In this document: positions 54,895-63,483 of the stretch, piece by piece
Numbering within the stretch: position 1 is the stretch's first letter
Layout of the letters: the number at the start of each line of letters is the position of its first letter
Source: CAVUCH01 sp963739995
Lineage (GTDB): Bacteria > Acidobacteriota > Vicinamibacteria > Vicinamibacterales > JAENWD01
Assembly: GCA_963739995.1 (NCBI GenBank)
Contig: CAVUCH010000026.1
Location: forward strand, 124,001 to 188,000
Reading direction: 5' to 3'
Length of the DNA stretch: 64,000 bases
Made by a program: the position numbers and the translations under genes
Notes under the pieces: model-generated
Databases searched by the model: none
Told to the model about the DNA's origin: nothing
Seen by the model: only the letters and a program-made list of their open reading frames with translations

Positions 54895-55451
54895 TGCCGC
54901 TCCTCTTCTCGCGGCTCCCGAAGGGGCCCCACTACGGAATCCTCGCCGAATTCGCTACGCCCGCGGACCTCTATCATGCGTGCGAGCGGGTGCGTGACGC
55001 GGGCTTCACGCGCTGGGACGCCCACACTCCGTTCCCCGTCCACGGCCTGGAGGGAGCGATGGGGCTCCGACGCTCCCCGCTTCCCTGGATCGTCCTCGCC
55101 ATGGGACTGACGGGGGCCGCGCTCGGGTTCGTCCTGCAGTGGTGGGTCCACGCCATCGCCTACCCGCTCGTGATTAGCGGCAAACCGTACTTCTCCTGGC
55201 CCGCCTACATTCCGATCACCTTCGAGGTCGCGGTCCTCTTCGGTGCGCTCGGCGCCGTCTTCGGTATGCTCGGCCTGAGCCAGCTGCCCATGCACCACCA
55301 TCCGCTCTTCCGATCCAAGGTCTTCGAGCGGGTGACCGACGACGCCTTCTTCATCTCGATCGAATCGTGGGATCCTCGTTTTGATCCGTCAGCGACGGGG
55401 AAGCTGCTGGAGTCCCTGGGCGCACGCAGCGTCGAGCTCCTGGACTCCTGA
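54894..55451 (+). CDS. ActD-like protein (DUF3341)
   Basis: A 185-residue protein paralogous to ActD: a soluble start (HYGILAEFATPADLYHACER, AGFTRWDAHTPFPVHGLEGA), two helices (WIVLAMGLTGAALGFVLQWW, FEVAVLFGALGAVFGMLGLS), then MHHHPLFRSKVFERVTDDAF and FFISIESWDPRFD. It is tightly packed between the ActC-like and ActF-like genes. Confidence 0.92.
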   Translation: MPLLFSRLPKGPHYGILAEFATPADLYHACERVRDAGFTRWDAHTPFPVHGLEGAMGLRRSPLPWIVLAMGLTGAALGFVLQWWVHAIAYPLVISGKPYFSWPAYIPITFEVAVLFGALGAVFGMLGLSQLPMHHHPLFRSKVFERVTDDAFFISIESWDPRFDPSATGKLLESLGARSVELLDS

Positions 55452-56666
55452 ATGATCCCCGAACGTGATCGCGTAGCGCTGCGGCCCGAGCAGGCCACGA
55501 TCCCGCCGGGGCACCCGTGGAACCGCATTCCGGTCATTGGAGCGGCCTGCGGCCTGCTGGGCGCGGTGGCCTGCGCGATTCTGGGGTCGGCGAATCCGAA
55601 GCAGTTCTTCTTCTCGTGGCTCGTGTCGTTGCTGTTCTTTCTGAGCCTGGCCCTCGGCGCTCTCTTCTTCGTGCTGATCCAGTACGCAGCCCAGGGAGGG
55701 TGGGGAATCGTGCTCCGGCGGATTGGGGAGACGATCTTCGCAACGGTTCCCGTGATGGCGGCCCTCTTCCTGCCGGTGTTGCTCGGCCTGCAGGATCTTT
55801 ACCTGTGGACCGTCCCCGGGGCAGCTGAGCATGATGCGCTGCTTCGCTGGAAGGCGCCCTACCTCAACGTGCCGTTCTTCCTGATCCGGGCGGCGCTCTA
55901 CTTCGGACTCTGGTCCTTCATCGCCCTCCTCTACTACCGCAGCTCGCGTGGTCAGGACGTGACGGGGGATCCTGGAGTGTCGGCCCGCCTGCGCCGCCTC
56001 GCCGGGCCCGCCATCATCGTCCTCGCGCTGACCCAGACCTTTGCCTCGTTCGACTGGATCATGTCGCTCACGCCGCACTGGTACTCGACCATTTTCGGCG
56101 TCTATTTCTTCGCGGGTTCGTTCGTGGGGTTCATCGCGCTTCTCTCGGTCGTCGTAGTGGCGATGCGCCGGGCGGGGCTGCTGAACACGGTCATCAGCGC
56201 CGAGCACCTGCACGATATCGGAAAGCTCCTGTTCGCTTTCACGGCGTTCTGGGCCTATATCGCCTTCTCCCAGTTCTTCCTCATGTGGTACGCGAACCTC
56301 CCGGAGGAGACGATCTGGTACAAGGCTCGGATCGAGGGCTCCTGGATGCAGGTGTCGCTTTTCCTCATGGCGGGACACTTCGTGGCTCCGTTCTTCTACC
56401 TGATGGGGCGGACCGTCAAGCGGAAGGGAGCGACCCTGGCCATCGGCGGAGCGTGGCTCCTCGCCATGCACTTCGTGGATCTCTACTGGCAGATCATGCC
56501 GACGCTCCATCCCGAAGGGGTCCGTCCGTCGGCTCTGGACGTGGCCGCGCTGGTGACCGTCGGCGGGTGCTTCGTGGCGGCGACGAGCTGGCTGATGCGA
56601 CGGCAGGCGCTCGTTCCGCTGCGCGACCCGAGGCTCGCCGAATCGCTGGCCTTCGAGAACGTCTGA
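55452..56666 (+). CDS. ActF-like quinone-site membrane protein
   Basis: A 404-residue paralogue of ActF with about ten helices: FFFSWLVSLLFFLSLALGAL, APYLNVPFFLIRAALYFGLW, SFDWIMSLTPHWYSTIFGVY, KLLFAFTAFWAYIAFSQFFL and MWYANLPEETIWYKAR. It directly follows the ActD-like stop. No ActE-type cytochrome is found in the cluster. A cupredoxin-like gene follows about 165 bp downstream. Confidence 0.92.
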   Translation: MIPERDRVALRPEQATIPPGHPWNRIPVIGAACGLLGAVACAILGSANPKQFFFSWLVSLLFFLSLALGALFFVLIQYAAQGGWGIVLRRIGETIFATVPVMAALFLPVLLGLQDLYLWTVPGAAEHDALLRWKAPYLNVPFFLIRAALYFGLWSFIALLYYRSSRGQDVTGDPGVSARLRRLAGPAIIVLALTQTFASFDWIMSLTPHWYSTIFGVYFFAGSFVGFIALLSVVVVAMRRAGLLNTVISAEHLHDIGKLLFAFTAFWAYIAFSQFFLMWYANLPEETIWYKARIEGSWMQVSLFLMAGHFVAPFFYLMGRTVKRKGATLAIGGAWLLAMHFVDLYWQIMPTLHPEGVRPSALDVAALVTVGGCFVAATSWLMRRQALVPLRDPRLAESLAFENV

Positions 56667-56830
56667 GGGCATTGGCACCTGTGCCGTTGGAACCGGTGCG
56701 GCCCCGCAGACTGTCCGAGGGTTGCACAGGCGGTGGGCTGGGTGTACCCTCGGCCCACTCCACAATGAGCGGAACGCATCGTCGACGGTGACGCTGGAGA
56801 TGAGGTTTGCGAATGACCAAGGAGCCGAGC

Positions 56831-57559
56831 ATGCGCGGAACAGGGAACAGGTTGTGGCTGGCGGCCGTGGCGGTCGCGGTGTCGGTCTGGCCGGGCGTCG
56901 CCCTCGCCGCCTCGTCGATTACCGGAACGGTCAACTTCGACGGCAAGACCCCAACTCTCAGGCCGCTCTCGATGGATGCCGACCCCGGGTGCGCCAAGAA
57001 GCACTCGGGACCCGTCGCAAATGAGATGCTGGTCCTCGGCAGCGGCAACACCATGGGCAACATCATGGTCTGGGTCTCGAAGGGGCTGCCTGCCGGGAAG
57101 ACCTGGCCCGTTCCCAAGACGCCGGTGGTCCTCGATCAGAACGGCTGTCAGTACAAGCCGCACGTGATGGGGATCATGGTCGGTCAGGCCTACAGGATCC
57201 TCAACTCCGACGGCGTCCTCCACAATATCCACACGCTTCCCAAGGTCAACAAGGCATTCAACCGGGGCATGCCGGCGACGCTCAAGGAGACGACCACGGC
57301 GTTCGAGAAGCCGGAGGAGGTCTTCCACATCAAGTGCGACGTCCATCCGTGGATGAGCGCCTACATCGCCGTCTTCACGCATCCCTTCTTCTCGGTGACG
57401 AGCACGGACGGGAAGTTCACGATCTCGGGCCTCGACCCGGGGACCTACGAGATCACCGCCTGGCACGAGAAACTGGGGACGCAGACGGCTTCGGTGACCG
57501 TTGCCGCCAGCGGTGCGAAGCCGCAGAACTTCAAGTTCACCGTCCCCGCCGCGAAGTAG
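56831..57559 (+). CDS. Secreted cupredoxin-like protein with CarboxypepD_reg-like C-terminal domain
   Basis: A protein of about 242 residues. The signal peptide LWLAAVAVAVSVWPGVALAA is followed by a beta-sandwich with type-1 copper-like ligands: HNIH (131-134) and HIKCDVHPWM (Cys about 169, His 172, Met 175). The C terminus (GKFTISGLDPGTYEITAWHE) resembles a carboxypeptidase regulatory-like domain. Its place between the complex III-type genes and the oxidase suggests that it is the periplasmic electron carrier between them. AAGGAG lies six bases before the ATG at 56831; an ATG at 56813 is possible. Confidence 0.8.
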   Translation: MRGTGNRLWLAAVAVAVSVWPGVALAASSITGTVNFDGKTPTLRPLSMDADPGCAKKHSGPVANEMLVLGSGNTMGNIMVWVSKGLPAGKTWPVPKTPVVLDQNGCQYKPHVMGIMVGQAYRILNSDGVLHNIHTLPKVNKAFNRGMPATLKETTTAFEKPEEVFHIKCDVHPWMSAYIAVFTHPFFSVTSTDGKFTISGLDPGTYEITAWHEKLGTQTASVTVAASGAKPQNFKFTVPAAK

Positions 57560-57577
57560 CGATTTGGAGAGGCCGCA

Positions 57578-59938
57578 ATGAGCGAGCAGGCTGGCGTCGT
57601 CGCATCCAAGCCGCACGTCGCCCACGAAGCCCATCATGAGGAGCTGGGCTTCTGGCGCAAGTATGTCTTTTCGACCGACCACAAGGTCATCGGCATCCAG
57701 TACGCCATCACGGGTCTGCTGTTCCTCCTCTTCGGCTTTTCCCTGATGATGCTCATGCGCTGGCAGCTCGCCTATCCGGGCGCCGCGCTGCCGCTGATCG
57801 GCGGCCTCTTGGGCGAGGGGCGCATGCCGGGCGGGACGATGCTCCCTGAGTTCTACAACGAGCTCGGTGCGATGCACGGCACCATCATGGTTTTCCTCGG
57901 GGTGGTCCCCCTCGCTGTCGGAGGCTTCGGGAACTTCGTGCTCCCGCTCCAGATTGGAGCCCCCGACATGGCGTTCCCGCGGATCAACATGGCGAGCTAC
58001 TGGTTCTTCTTCCTCGGCGGCGTGACGATGCTCGCCAGCTTCTTCGTCCCCGGGGGGGCCGCGCAGTCCGGGTGGACCTCCTATGCGCCCCTCGCCGTCC
58101 TGGCGGGCACGGGACAGACGATGTGGCTGATCGGGATGATTTTCCTGATCACCTCGTCGCTGCTTGGAGCGATCAACTTCATCACGACCACGATCCAGCT
58201 CCGCGCCAAGGGGCTCACGTTCATGCGATTCCCGTTCTTCGTGTGGGCCCAGTTCGTCACGTCCTTCCTCCTGCTCCTGGCGTTCCCACCGCTCGAGGCC
58301 GCGGGGGTCATGCAGCTGATGGATCGTGTGGCCGGCACGAGCTTCTTCCTCCCGAGCGGGCTCGTCGTCAGCGGCCAGGTCGTGAACGTGGCCGGCGGAG
58401 GCAACCCGCTCCTGTGGCAGCACCTGTTCTGGTTCCTGGCGCACCCGGAAGTCTACGTCCTGATCCTTCCGGCGATGGGGATCGTGGCCGAGATCATCGC
58501 AAACAACACGCGGAAGCCCCTGTGGGGTTACCGTTCGATGGTCTACTCGCTCGTCTTCCTCGGCTTCATGTCGTTCATCGTCTGGGCGCACCACATGTTC
58601 ATGACCGGCATGGGGACGGCGATGGCGGCGTTCTTCCAGACGACCACGATGATCATCTCGATTCCGTCGGTCGTGATCCTCACCGCCCTGATCATCTCGC
58701 TGTGGGGCGGATCGATACGCTTCAATACGCCCATGCTCTTCGCGCTCGGCTTTCTCCCGATGTTCGGCATCGGCGGCCTCACGGGGCTGCCGCTCGGCTT
58801 GAACGTCGCGGACATCCCTCTGCACGACACCTACTACGTCATCGGCCACTTCCACTACGTCGTCGCGCCAGGGACGATATTCGCCCTCTTCGCGGGGATC
58901 TACTACTGGTTTCCCAAGGCAACCGGGCGGAAGATGAACGAGACGCTCGGCAAGATCCACTTCATCGGCTCGCTCGTCTGCATGAACGTCGTCTTCATGC
59001 CGATGTTCATCATGGGGATGGCCGGCGTCTCGCGGCGTCTGTTCGACGGCGGGGCGACCTACGACTTCGCGCACCCGGTTCTGCACTGGAACGTCGTCTC
59101 GTCGTGGGGCGCGTGGATCCTGGCGCTCTTCCAGATTCCGTTCATCTTCAATTTCTTCTGGAGCATCTGGAAGGGAGAGAAGACCGACGGGAACCCCTGG
59201 CAGGCCACGACCATCGAGTGGGCCGCTCCCTCGCCTCCGCCGCACGGCAATTTCCTCGCGGCCCCGCAAGCGTACCGCGGGCCCTACGAGTACAGCGTTC
59301 CCGGCGCGGCCAAGGACTTCTCGCCGCAGTACCGAGGCCTGATCGCGATGGACATTCCCTACACCGTAGAGGTGCGCCGCGATACCGGTCTGACCAACGG
59401 CAAGATCGGCATCTGGCTCTTCCTGGCCTCGGAGGTCATGCTGTTCGGGGCCCTCTTCGCGAGTTACATCCTGATCCGGACGGGGGCGTCGAGCTGGCCT
59501 CGGGGAGACACGATCCTGAACGTGCCGCTCGCCACGTTCAACACGATCGTCCTGATCTTGTCTTCCGTCACGATGGTCATGGCCTGGGCGTCCCTGATGC
59601 GCCACCGCTTCGGGACCTTCCGGATCTACATGGGGGCGACGATCCTGCTCGGCTTCGTCTTCCTCGTGGTCAAGTACTTCGAATACAGCCACAAGTTCCA
59701 CGACGGGCTCTTTCCCGGCACCAACAACTTCCTCGCCATCTACTTCACCCTCACCGGGTTGCACATGCTGCACGTGGCCGGCGGGATGGCGGTGAACGCC
59801 TATTTCTGGGGCCCCGGCGCGAAGCTCTGGAAGACGAACCCGGTGTGGTTCACCAACCGGGTCGAGAACTCGGGTCTCTTCTGGCATTTCGTGGATCTGG
59901 TCTGGATCTTCCTCTTCCCGACTCTGTACCTTCTGTAG
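57578..59938 (+). CDS. Fused cytochrome c oxidase subunits I and III, A1 type (HPEVY)
   Basis: A 786-residue fusion. The subunit I part has FSTDHKVIGIQYAITG, GAMHGTIMVFLG (His about 100), FLAHPEVYVLILPAMG (CuB His about 289, Glu 291, Tyr 293), WAHHMF (338-339) and VIGHFHYVVAPG (424, 426). The presence of HPEVY marks an A1-type oxidase, unlike the first operon. From about residue 600 a subunit III domain follows (GKIGIWLFLASEVMLFGALF ... GLFWHFVDLVWIFLFPTLYL). It starts 18 bp after the cupredoxin-like gene. Confidence 0.95.
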   Translation: MSEQAGVVASKPHVAHEAHHEELGFWRKYVFSTDHKVIGIQYAITGLLFLLFGFSLMMLMRWQLAYPGAALPLIGGLLGEGRMPGGTMLPEFYNELGAMHGTIMVFLGVVPLAVGGFGNFVLPLQIGAPDMAFPRINMASYWFFFLGGVTMLASFFVPGGAAQSGWTSYAPLAVLAGTGQTMWLIGMIFLITSSLLGAINFITTTIQLRAKGLTFMRFPFFVWAQFVTSFLLLLAFPPLEAAGVMQLMDRVAGTSFFLPSGLVVSGQVVNVAGGGNPLLWQHLFWFLAHPEVYVLILPAMGIVAEIIANNTRKPLWGYRSMVYSLVFLGFMSFIVWAHHMFMTGMGTAMAAFFQTTTMIISIPSVVILTALIISLWGGSIRFNTPMLFALGFLPMFGIGGLTGLPLGLNVADIPLHDTYYVIGHFHYVVAPGTIFALFAGIYYWFPKATGRKMNETLGKIHFIGSLVCMNVVFMPMFIMGMAGVSRRLFDGGATYDFAHPVLHWNVVSSWGAWILALFQIPFIFNFFWSIWKGEKTDGNPWQATTIEWAAPSPPPHGNFLAAPQAYRGPYEYSVPGAAKDFSPQYRGLIAMDIPYTVEVRRDTGLTNGKIGIWLFLASEVMLFGALFASYILIRTGASSWPRGDTILNVPLATFNTIVLILSSVTMVMAWASLMRHRFGTFRIYMGATILLGFVFLVVKYFEYSHKFHDGLFPGTNNFLAIYFTLTGLHMLHVAGGMAVNAYFWGPGAKLWKTNPVWFTNRVENSGLFWHFVDLVWIFLFPTLYLL

Positions 59939-59947
59939 GCAGCATCC

Positions 59948-60280
59948 ATGACGAACGATCACGCAGGATCCATGACGAACGATCACGCAGCTGACATCGA
60001 CAGGCACGTCAGGATCTACATCACGGTCTTCGTCGCGCTCATGGTCCTGACGATCGTCACCGTGGCAGTCTCACGGGTCCATCTTCCCGTGCCGATTGCC
60101 GTGACGGTGGCGCTGCTCGTCGCGACCATCAAGGGATCGCTGGTGGCGTGCTACTTCATGCACCTGATCTCCGAGAAGAAGCTGATCTACGCGGTCCTCG
60201 TGCTGACCGCTGTCTTCTTTGTCGCGCTGCTGGCCCTTCCCGCGGTCACCCACAGCAACGGTTTCTGGATTCACGAATGA
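59948..60280 (+). CDS. Cytochrome c oxidase subunit IV-like protein
   Basis: A 110-residue three-helix protein (IYITVFVALMVLTIVTVAVS, VALLVATIKGSLVACYFMHL, LIYAVLVLTAVFFVALLALP). The ATIKGSLVACYFMHL stretch matches the family. The first 24 bases are tandemly duplicated, so the N terminus reads MTNDHAGSMTNDHA and there are two equally good ATG starts (59948 and 59972). Its stop overlaps the next start (ATGA). Confidence 0.85.
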   Translation: MTNDHAGSMTNDHAADIDRHVRIYITVFVALMVLTIVTVAVSRVHLPVPIAVTVALLVATIKGSLVACYFMHLISEKKLIYAVLVLTAVFFVALLALPAVTHSNGFWIHE

Positions 60281-60477
60281 GCCTCAGGTGGGTCCACGCG
60301 GTGCTGATTCTCCTCTCCGCGGCCCTCGCGGTGCTGTTCGGTGTCTGGTGCCTGGACCTGTACAGACGGGAGGACGGGATCGCAAGCCTGCTCGCGGCGG
60401 TGGCGGCGTTCGCCGTCTCGTTCGGCCTGGTCGTCTACGACTCGTGGTTCCTGCGCAAGACGAGGACACTGCGATGA
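60277..60477 (+). CDS. Small two-helix membrane protein
   Basis: A 66-residue protein with two hydrophobic helices (AVLILLSAALAVLFGVWCLD, LLAAVAAFAVSFGLVVYDSW) and a basic C-terminal tail. I do not recognise it. Four-base ATGA overlaps on both sides show that it is translated as part of the oxidase operon. It is probably an assembly or small accessory subunit. Confidence 0.7.
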   Translation: MSLRWVHAVLILLSAALAVLFGVWCLDLYRREDGIASLLAAVAAFAVSFGLVVYDSWFLRKTRTLR

Positions 60478-60788
60478 CAGCACGAACGACACGCGACCGG
60501 GGGCGGGCCGTCAGCCTCGGGATCCGACGAATCTTCATGACCGTTGCGGCCGTGATGATCGGCGGGGGCACGAGAGTTCTCGCCTGCCCGGCGTGCTTCG
60601 GGGCCGAGGAGACCTCGATGATCGACGGGACGAAGCTGGGCGTCCTCGTGTTGCTGGCCATCACGCTTGCGGTGCAGGGCGGGTTCGTGGGCTTCTTTCT
60701 CTATCTCCGCAGGCGCGCCAAGCGCATCGCGGACGTCGAGCTCGACACCGAATGGTCGGAGCTCCAAGGGGCGTCGAGAACATCATGA
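60474..60788 (+). CDS. Small membrane protein with CPxCFG motif
   Basis: A 104-residue protein. After a basic start and a first helix (IFMTVAAVMIGGGTRVLA) it has ACPACFGAEETSMIDGTKLG, a CxxC pair probably on the periplasmic face. A second helix (GVLVLLAITLAVQGGFVGFF) and a basic tail follow. Similar CPxCFG proteins accompany oxidase clusters; a role in copper or redox assembly is possible but unproven. It is coupled on both sides by ATGA overlaps. Confidence 0.7.
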   Translation: MTARTTRDRGRAVSLGIRRIFMTVAAVMIGGGTRVLACPACFGAEETSMIDGTKLGVLVLLAITLAVQGGFVGFFLYLRRRAKRIADVELDTEWSELQGASRTS

Positions 60789-61582
60789 CCGACTGGCTTG
60801 GGCTCCCGCCGCTCGCTTCGGCTCACGGCGGACAAATCGACAGCCTGATTGGCTGGACGCACCTGTTCATGCTCATCCTGTTCGTCGGGTGGGGAGGGTT
60901 CTTCGCGTACACCCTGGTCCGTTTCCGTCGATCGCGGCATCCGGTGGCGAACTACACGGGGGTCAAGTCGCACGCGTCGAACTATTCCGAGATCGCGGTG
61001 GCCGTGGTCGAAGCGATTCTTCTGTTTGCATTCTCGATCCCGCTCTGGGCCGCGAGGGTGGACCACGTTCCTTCGGCAAGCGAAGCGCTGATCGTTCAGG
61101 TGACCGGTGAGCAGTTCGCCTGGAACGTTCACTATCCAGGCGCGGATAGGGTATTCGGCCGCACCGACATCAAGCTGCTCGACCTCCAGGCGAACCCTCT
61201 GGGACTCGATCGCTCCGATCCTGCGGCGAAGGACGACGTCACCACCCTCAACCAGCTGAATCTGCCGGTGAACAAGCCGGTCATCGTGAGGCTCAAGAGC
61301 AAGGACGTCATCCACAGCTTCGGCGTGCCCGAGTTTCGGGTGAAGCAGGACGCCATCCCCGGCCTCACGATTCCTGTCTGGTTCATCCCCAACGTCACCA
61401 CGGCGGAGATGCGGACGCGGACGGGGAATGCCGCGTTTCAGTACCAGATTGCCTGCGCGCAGCTCTGCGGTCTGGGACATGCCCGGATGCGGGGATTTGT
61501 CACCGTCCAAACCACCGAGGAGTTCGACAAGTGGATGGAGGACAGGGTCAGCGAGCAGAGCGAGACGAACCCGTTTCAGTAG
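60785..61582 (+). CDS. Cytochrome c oxidase subunit II without cytochrome c domain
   Basis: A 265-residue protein with two helices (WTHLFMLILFVGWGGFFAYT, AVAVVEAILLFAFSIPLWAA) and a CuA domain: His about 177 (DVIHSFGVPEF), then QIACAQLCGLGHARMRGFVT with Cys 224 and 228, His 232 and Met 235. No CxxCH is present, so electrons must come from a separate carrier. It ends the second respiratory cluster. Its separation from the CoxI-III fusion by three small genes is an unusual gene order. Confidence 0.93.
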   Translation: MTDWLGLPPLASAHGGQIDSLIGWTHLFMLILFVGWGGFFAYTLVRFRRSRHPVANYTGVKSHASNYSEIAVAVVEAILLFAFSIPLWAARVDHVPSASEALIVQVTGEQFAWNVHYPGADRVFGRTDIKLLDLQANPLGLDRSDPAAKDDVTTLNQLNLPVNKPVIVRLKSKDVIHSFGVPEFRVKQDAIPGLTIPVWFIPNVTTAEMRTRTGNAAFQYQIACAQLCGLGHARMRGFVTVQTTEEFDKWMEDRVSEQSETNPFQ

Positions 61583-61702
61583 CAGCCGTCTCTTCCTGAG
61601 TGTCCGTCGCGATCGCGACGCGATGACGGCCGCGGCGTGACTCGAGCTTGGCAGATGGGCACGACGAGGTGCCATGCTGAGAGCGGCCTTTGGCGGTGCC
61701 TC

Positions 61703-62551
61703 TCATCGAAAGTCGTCGACCAGCATCAGCTCGTCGATCATCGAGTCGATTCGTGCGAAGAATATAGTGCGGCCATCTCGGGCCACGCTGAGGCCGTGAC
61801 CCACCATTCCAAGGTTCTGCGCGATCGTGGTCGAGCGGCCGGTCGAGAGGTCGAAGTACTGGAGCCGTGTGTCGCCGCCGGAAGCAGTAGGCAGCGGCGG
61901 CGAGACATTCGTGCGTGGGCTGCCAGATACGCGTTCGAGGTAATAGATGCCGCTGTCGACCACATCGAAATTGCCAAACAGCACACCGTCGAGCACCTTG
62001 ACCGGTGTTCCACCAGCGACTGGTATGCGCCAGAGCGCACTCGGCCGGTCTGCCGCCGCCACGTAATAGAGGTCACGACCATCGAACGACTCGATGGGAA
62101 CTAAGCCAGGCTCGCGTGTGATGCGAACGGGTGGCCCGCCGGCTACGGGGATTTTCCAGACGCGGGTCTCCGGTCCGTCCCACCGACACACGTAAAGTGA
62201 ACGTCCGTCTCGTGAAAAGCTGGGAAACGCGCTGCTGAAGAGATGTGCGGTCACGATGCGCGCGGGGCCGCCCTCGGCCGGCACGACGAGCACGTCCGGT
62301 GAGATTGAGGGTTCGATCACCACGCGCGGTGGGACATCCTGAAGGACGCGTCCACGAATATTCGAGTCGTCGCGTAGAGCGCGACCGGCGTCGACGCTGG
62401 CTCGAGTTGCTCTTCGCATAACCGTGCGTACGGATGATCGTGACGATCGGAGGCAGGAGGAGTGACCACTTCTGCCTGCCTCCTCCGAGACGATTTTCGC
62501 GAATGCACGGACCCCTTCCGGTAGCAGACCACCAGTGATTCCTGCCCGCAT
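61703..62551 (-). pseudogene. C-terminal part of a PD40/WD40-like beta-propeller protein
   Basis: From about 62350 downward the frame reads VLVVPAEGGPARIVTAHLFS, SAFPSFSRDGRSLYVCRWDG, VWKIPVAGGPPVRITREPG, LWRIPVAGGTPVKVLDGV and YFDLSTGRSTTIAQNLG, blades of the beta-propeller found after winged-helix regulators in acidobacteria. The first 65 or so residues look unlike protein and no N-terminal half is present, so this is probably a truncated remnant. The 120 bp on its 3' side show nothing. Confidence 0.6.
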
Positions 62552-62593
62552 CCCGGGACAGGGTTGATTGCGACGAGCTGCCGCGGCACACGG

Positions 62594-62803
62594 TCAGTGC
62601 CGCAACCCCTTCGCCTCGTCCACACCCGGCTTCGTGTAGCGAACGCCCACATCCGGTCCGATGTCGCTGTGGCCGCGTGGCTTGAACCACGTGAACCAGG
62701 TGTGGCCGTGCGCCTTGCCCCGGCGTATCTGAAACACGAGGTACGGCACGAGGATCAACAGAAACAACCCGGCTCCTATCAAGAGTCCGGTGGTGAGTTC
62801 CAT
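62594..62803 (-). CDS. Small single-helix membrane protein
   Basis: A 69-residue protein. An N-terminal hydrophobic helix (GLLIGAGLFLLILVPYLVFQ) is followed by a basic, aromatic tail (KAHGHTWFTWFKPRGHSDIG, VRYTKPGVDEAKGL). I do not recognise a family. The ATG at 62803 has GGAGGA a few bases upstream (complement of 62811-62818), which supports real translation. Confidence 0.55.
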   Translation of the reverse strand: MELTTGLLIGAGLFLLILVPYLVFQIRRGKAHGHTWFTWFKPRGHSDIGPDVGVRYTKPGVDEAKGLRH

Positions 62804-63002
62804 ACGTCAGTCCTCCTCCAGCTATCCCAGCGTGCAAGGGCAAAGCCAAGGCCGCGCCTGACCGGAAATCTTCGGCGCTCCTTCGGGTTTGGCAGAGTCC
62901 GTTGACCCGCTAAGCGTCGCGAGCCGTTCGCAAGGGAAAGTATCCTGATCCAGACGGCGCGTTCTTAGATGATCCCTGCCACAATTAACTGCATTTCCCT
63001 CT

Positions 63003-63010
63003 AAGGAGGT
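63003..63010 (+). promoter_or_regulatory. Strong ribosome-binding site
   Basis: AAGGAGGT lies six bases before the ATG at 63016. It is the best Shine-Dalgarno match noticed in the window and fixes the start of the cupin gene. Confidence 0.8.
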
Positions 63011-63015
63011 GTTCG

Positions 63016-63483
63016 ATGGCACCAGAAACGACCGACATGCACGTCAATCCCGCCGACGAGACCATCCGTCTCGGGCCGCTCGTCGTGCGCTTCTTGATCA
63101 CGGGTGCAGACGCGAGTGGCAGCCTGGCGCTCTTCGAGCTGACGGTCCCCGCCACTCAGCGTCTCGCCGCTCCGGCCCACAGCCACGATCACTATGAAGA
63201 AACGATCTACGGCATCGAGGGCCTGCTGACCTGGACGGTCAACGGCACGCGGATCGACGTCGGCCCGGGACAGGCCCTCTGCATCCGGCGCGGCGCCATT
63301 CACCGGTTCGACAACAACGGCAGCCAGGACGCGAAGGCGCTCTGCGCCATCACGCCAGCCGCAATCGGTCCGCAGTATTTTCGCGAGGCGGCCGAGGTGA
63401 TCAGGGCGGCGGCCGGTGGGCCACCGGACCGGGTCAAGATGGCCGAAGTCATGCGCCGCCATGGCCTCACCCCGGCACCGTAA
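63016..63483 (+). CDS. Cupin domain protein
   Basis: A 155-residue single-domain cupin. PAHSHDHYEETIYGIEGLLT carries the first metal motif (three His and Glu), and GPGQALCIRRGAIHRFDNNG the second (His). The segment after it (ALCAITPAAIGPQYFREAAE) is typical of quercetinase-like small cupins. The substrate is unknown and the protein is probably cytosolic. Confidence 0.85.
   Translation: MAPETTDMHVNPADETIRLGPLVVRFLITGADASGSLALFELTVPATQRLAAPAHSHDHYEETIYGIEGLLTWTVNGTRIDVGPGQALCIRRGAIHRFDNNGSQDAKALCAITPAAIGPQYFREAAEVIRAAAGGPPDRVKMAEVMRRHGLTPAP

Noticed and set aside
56483..60007. A 1174-codon open frame on the minus strand opposite the second respiratory cluster
   Set aside because: Same reason: it mirrors the cupredoxin-like and CoxI-III genes and its translation is His/Glu/Asp/Arg-rich without protein features.
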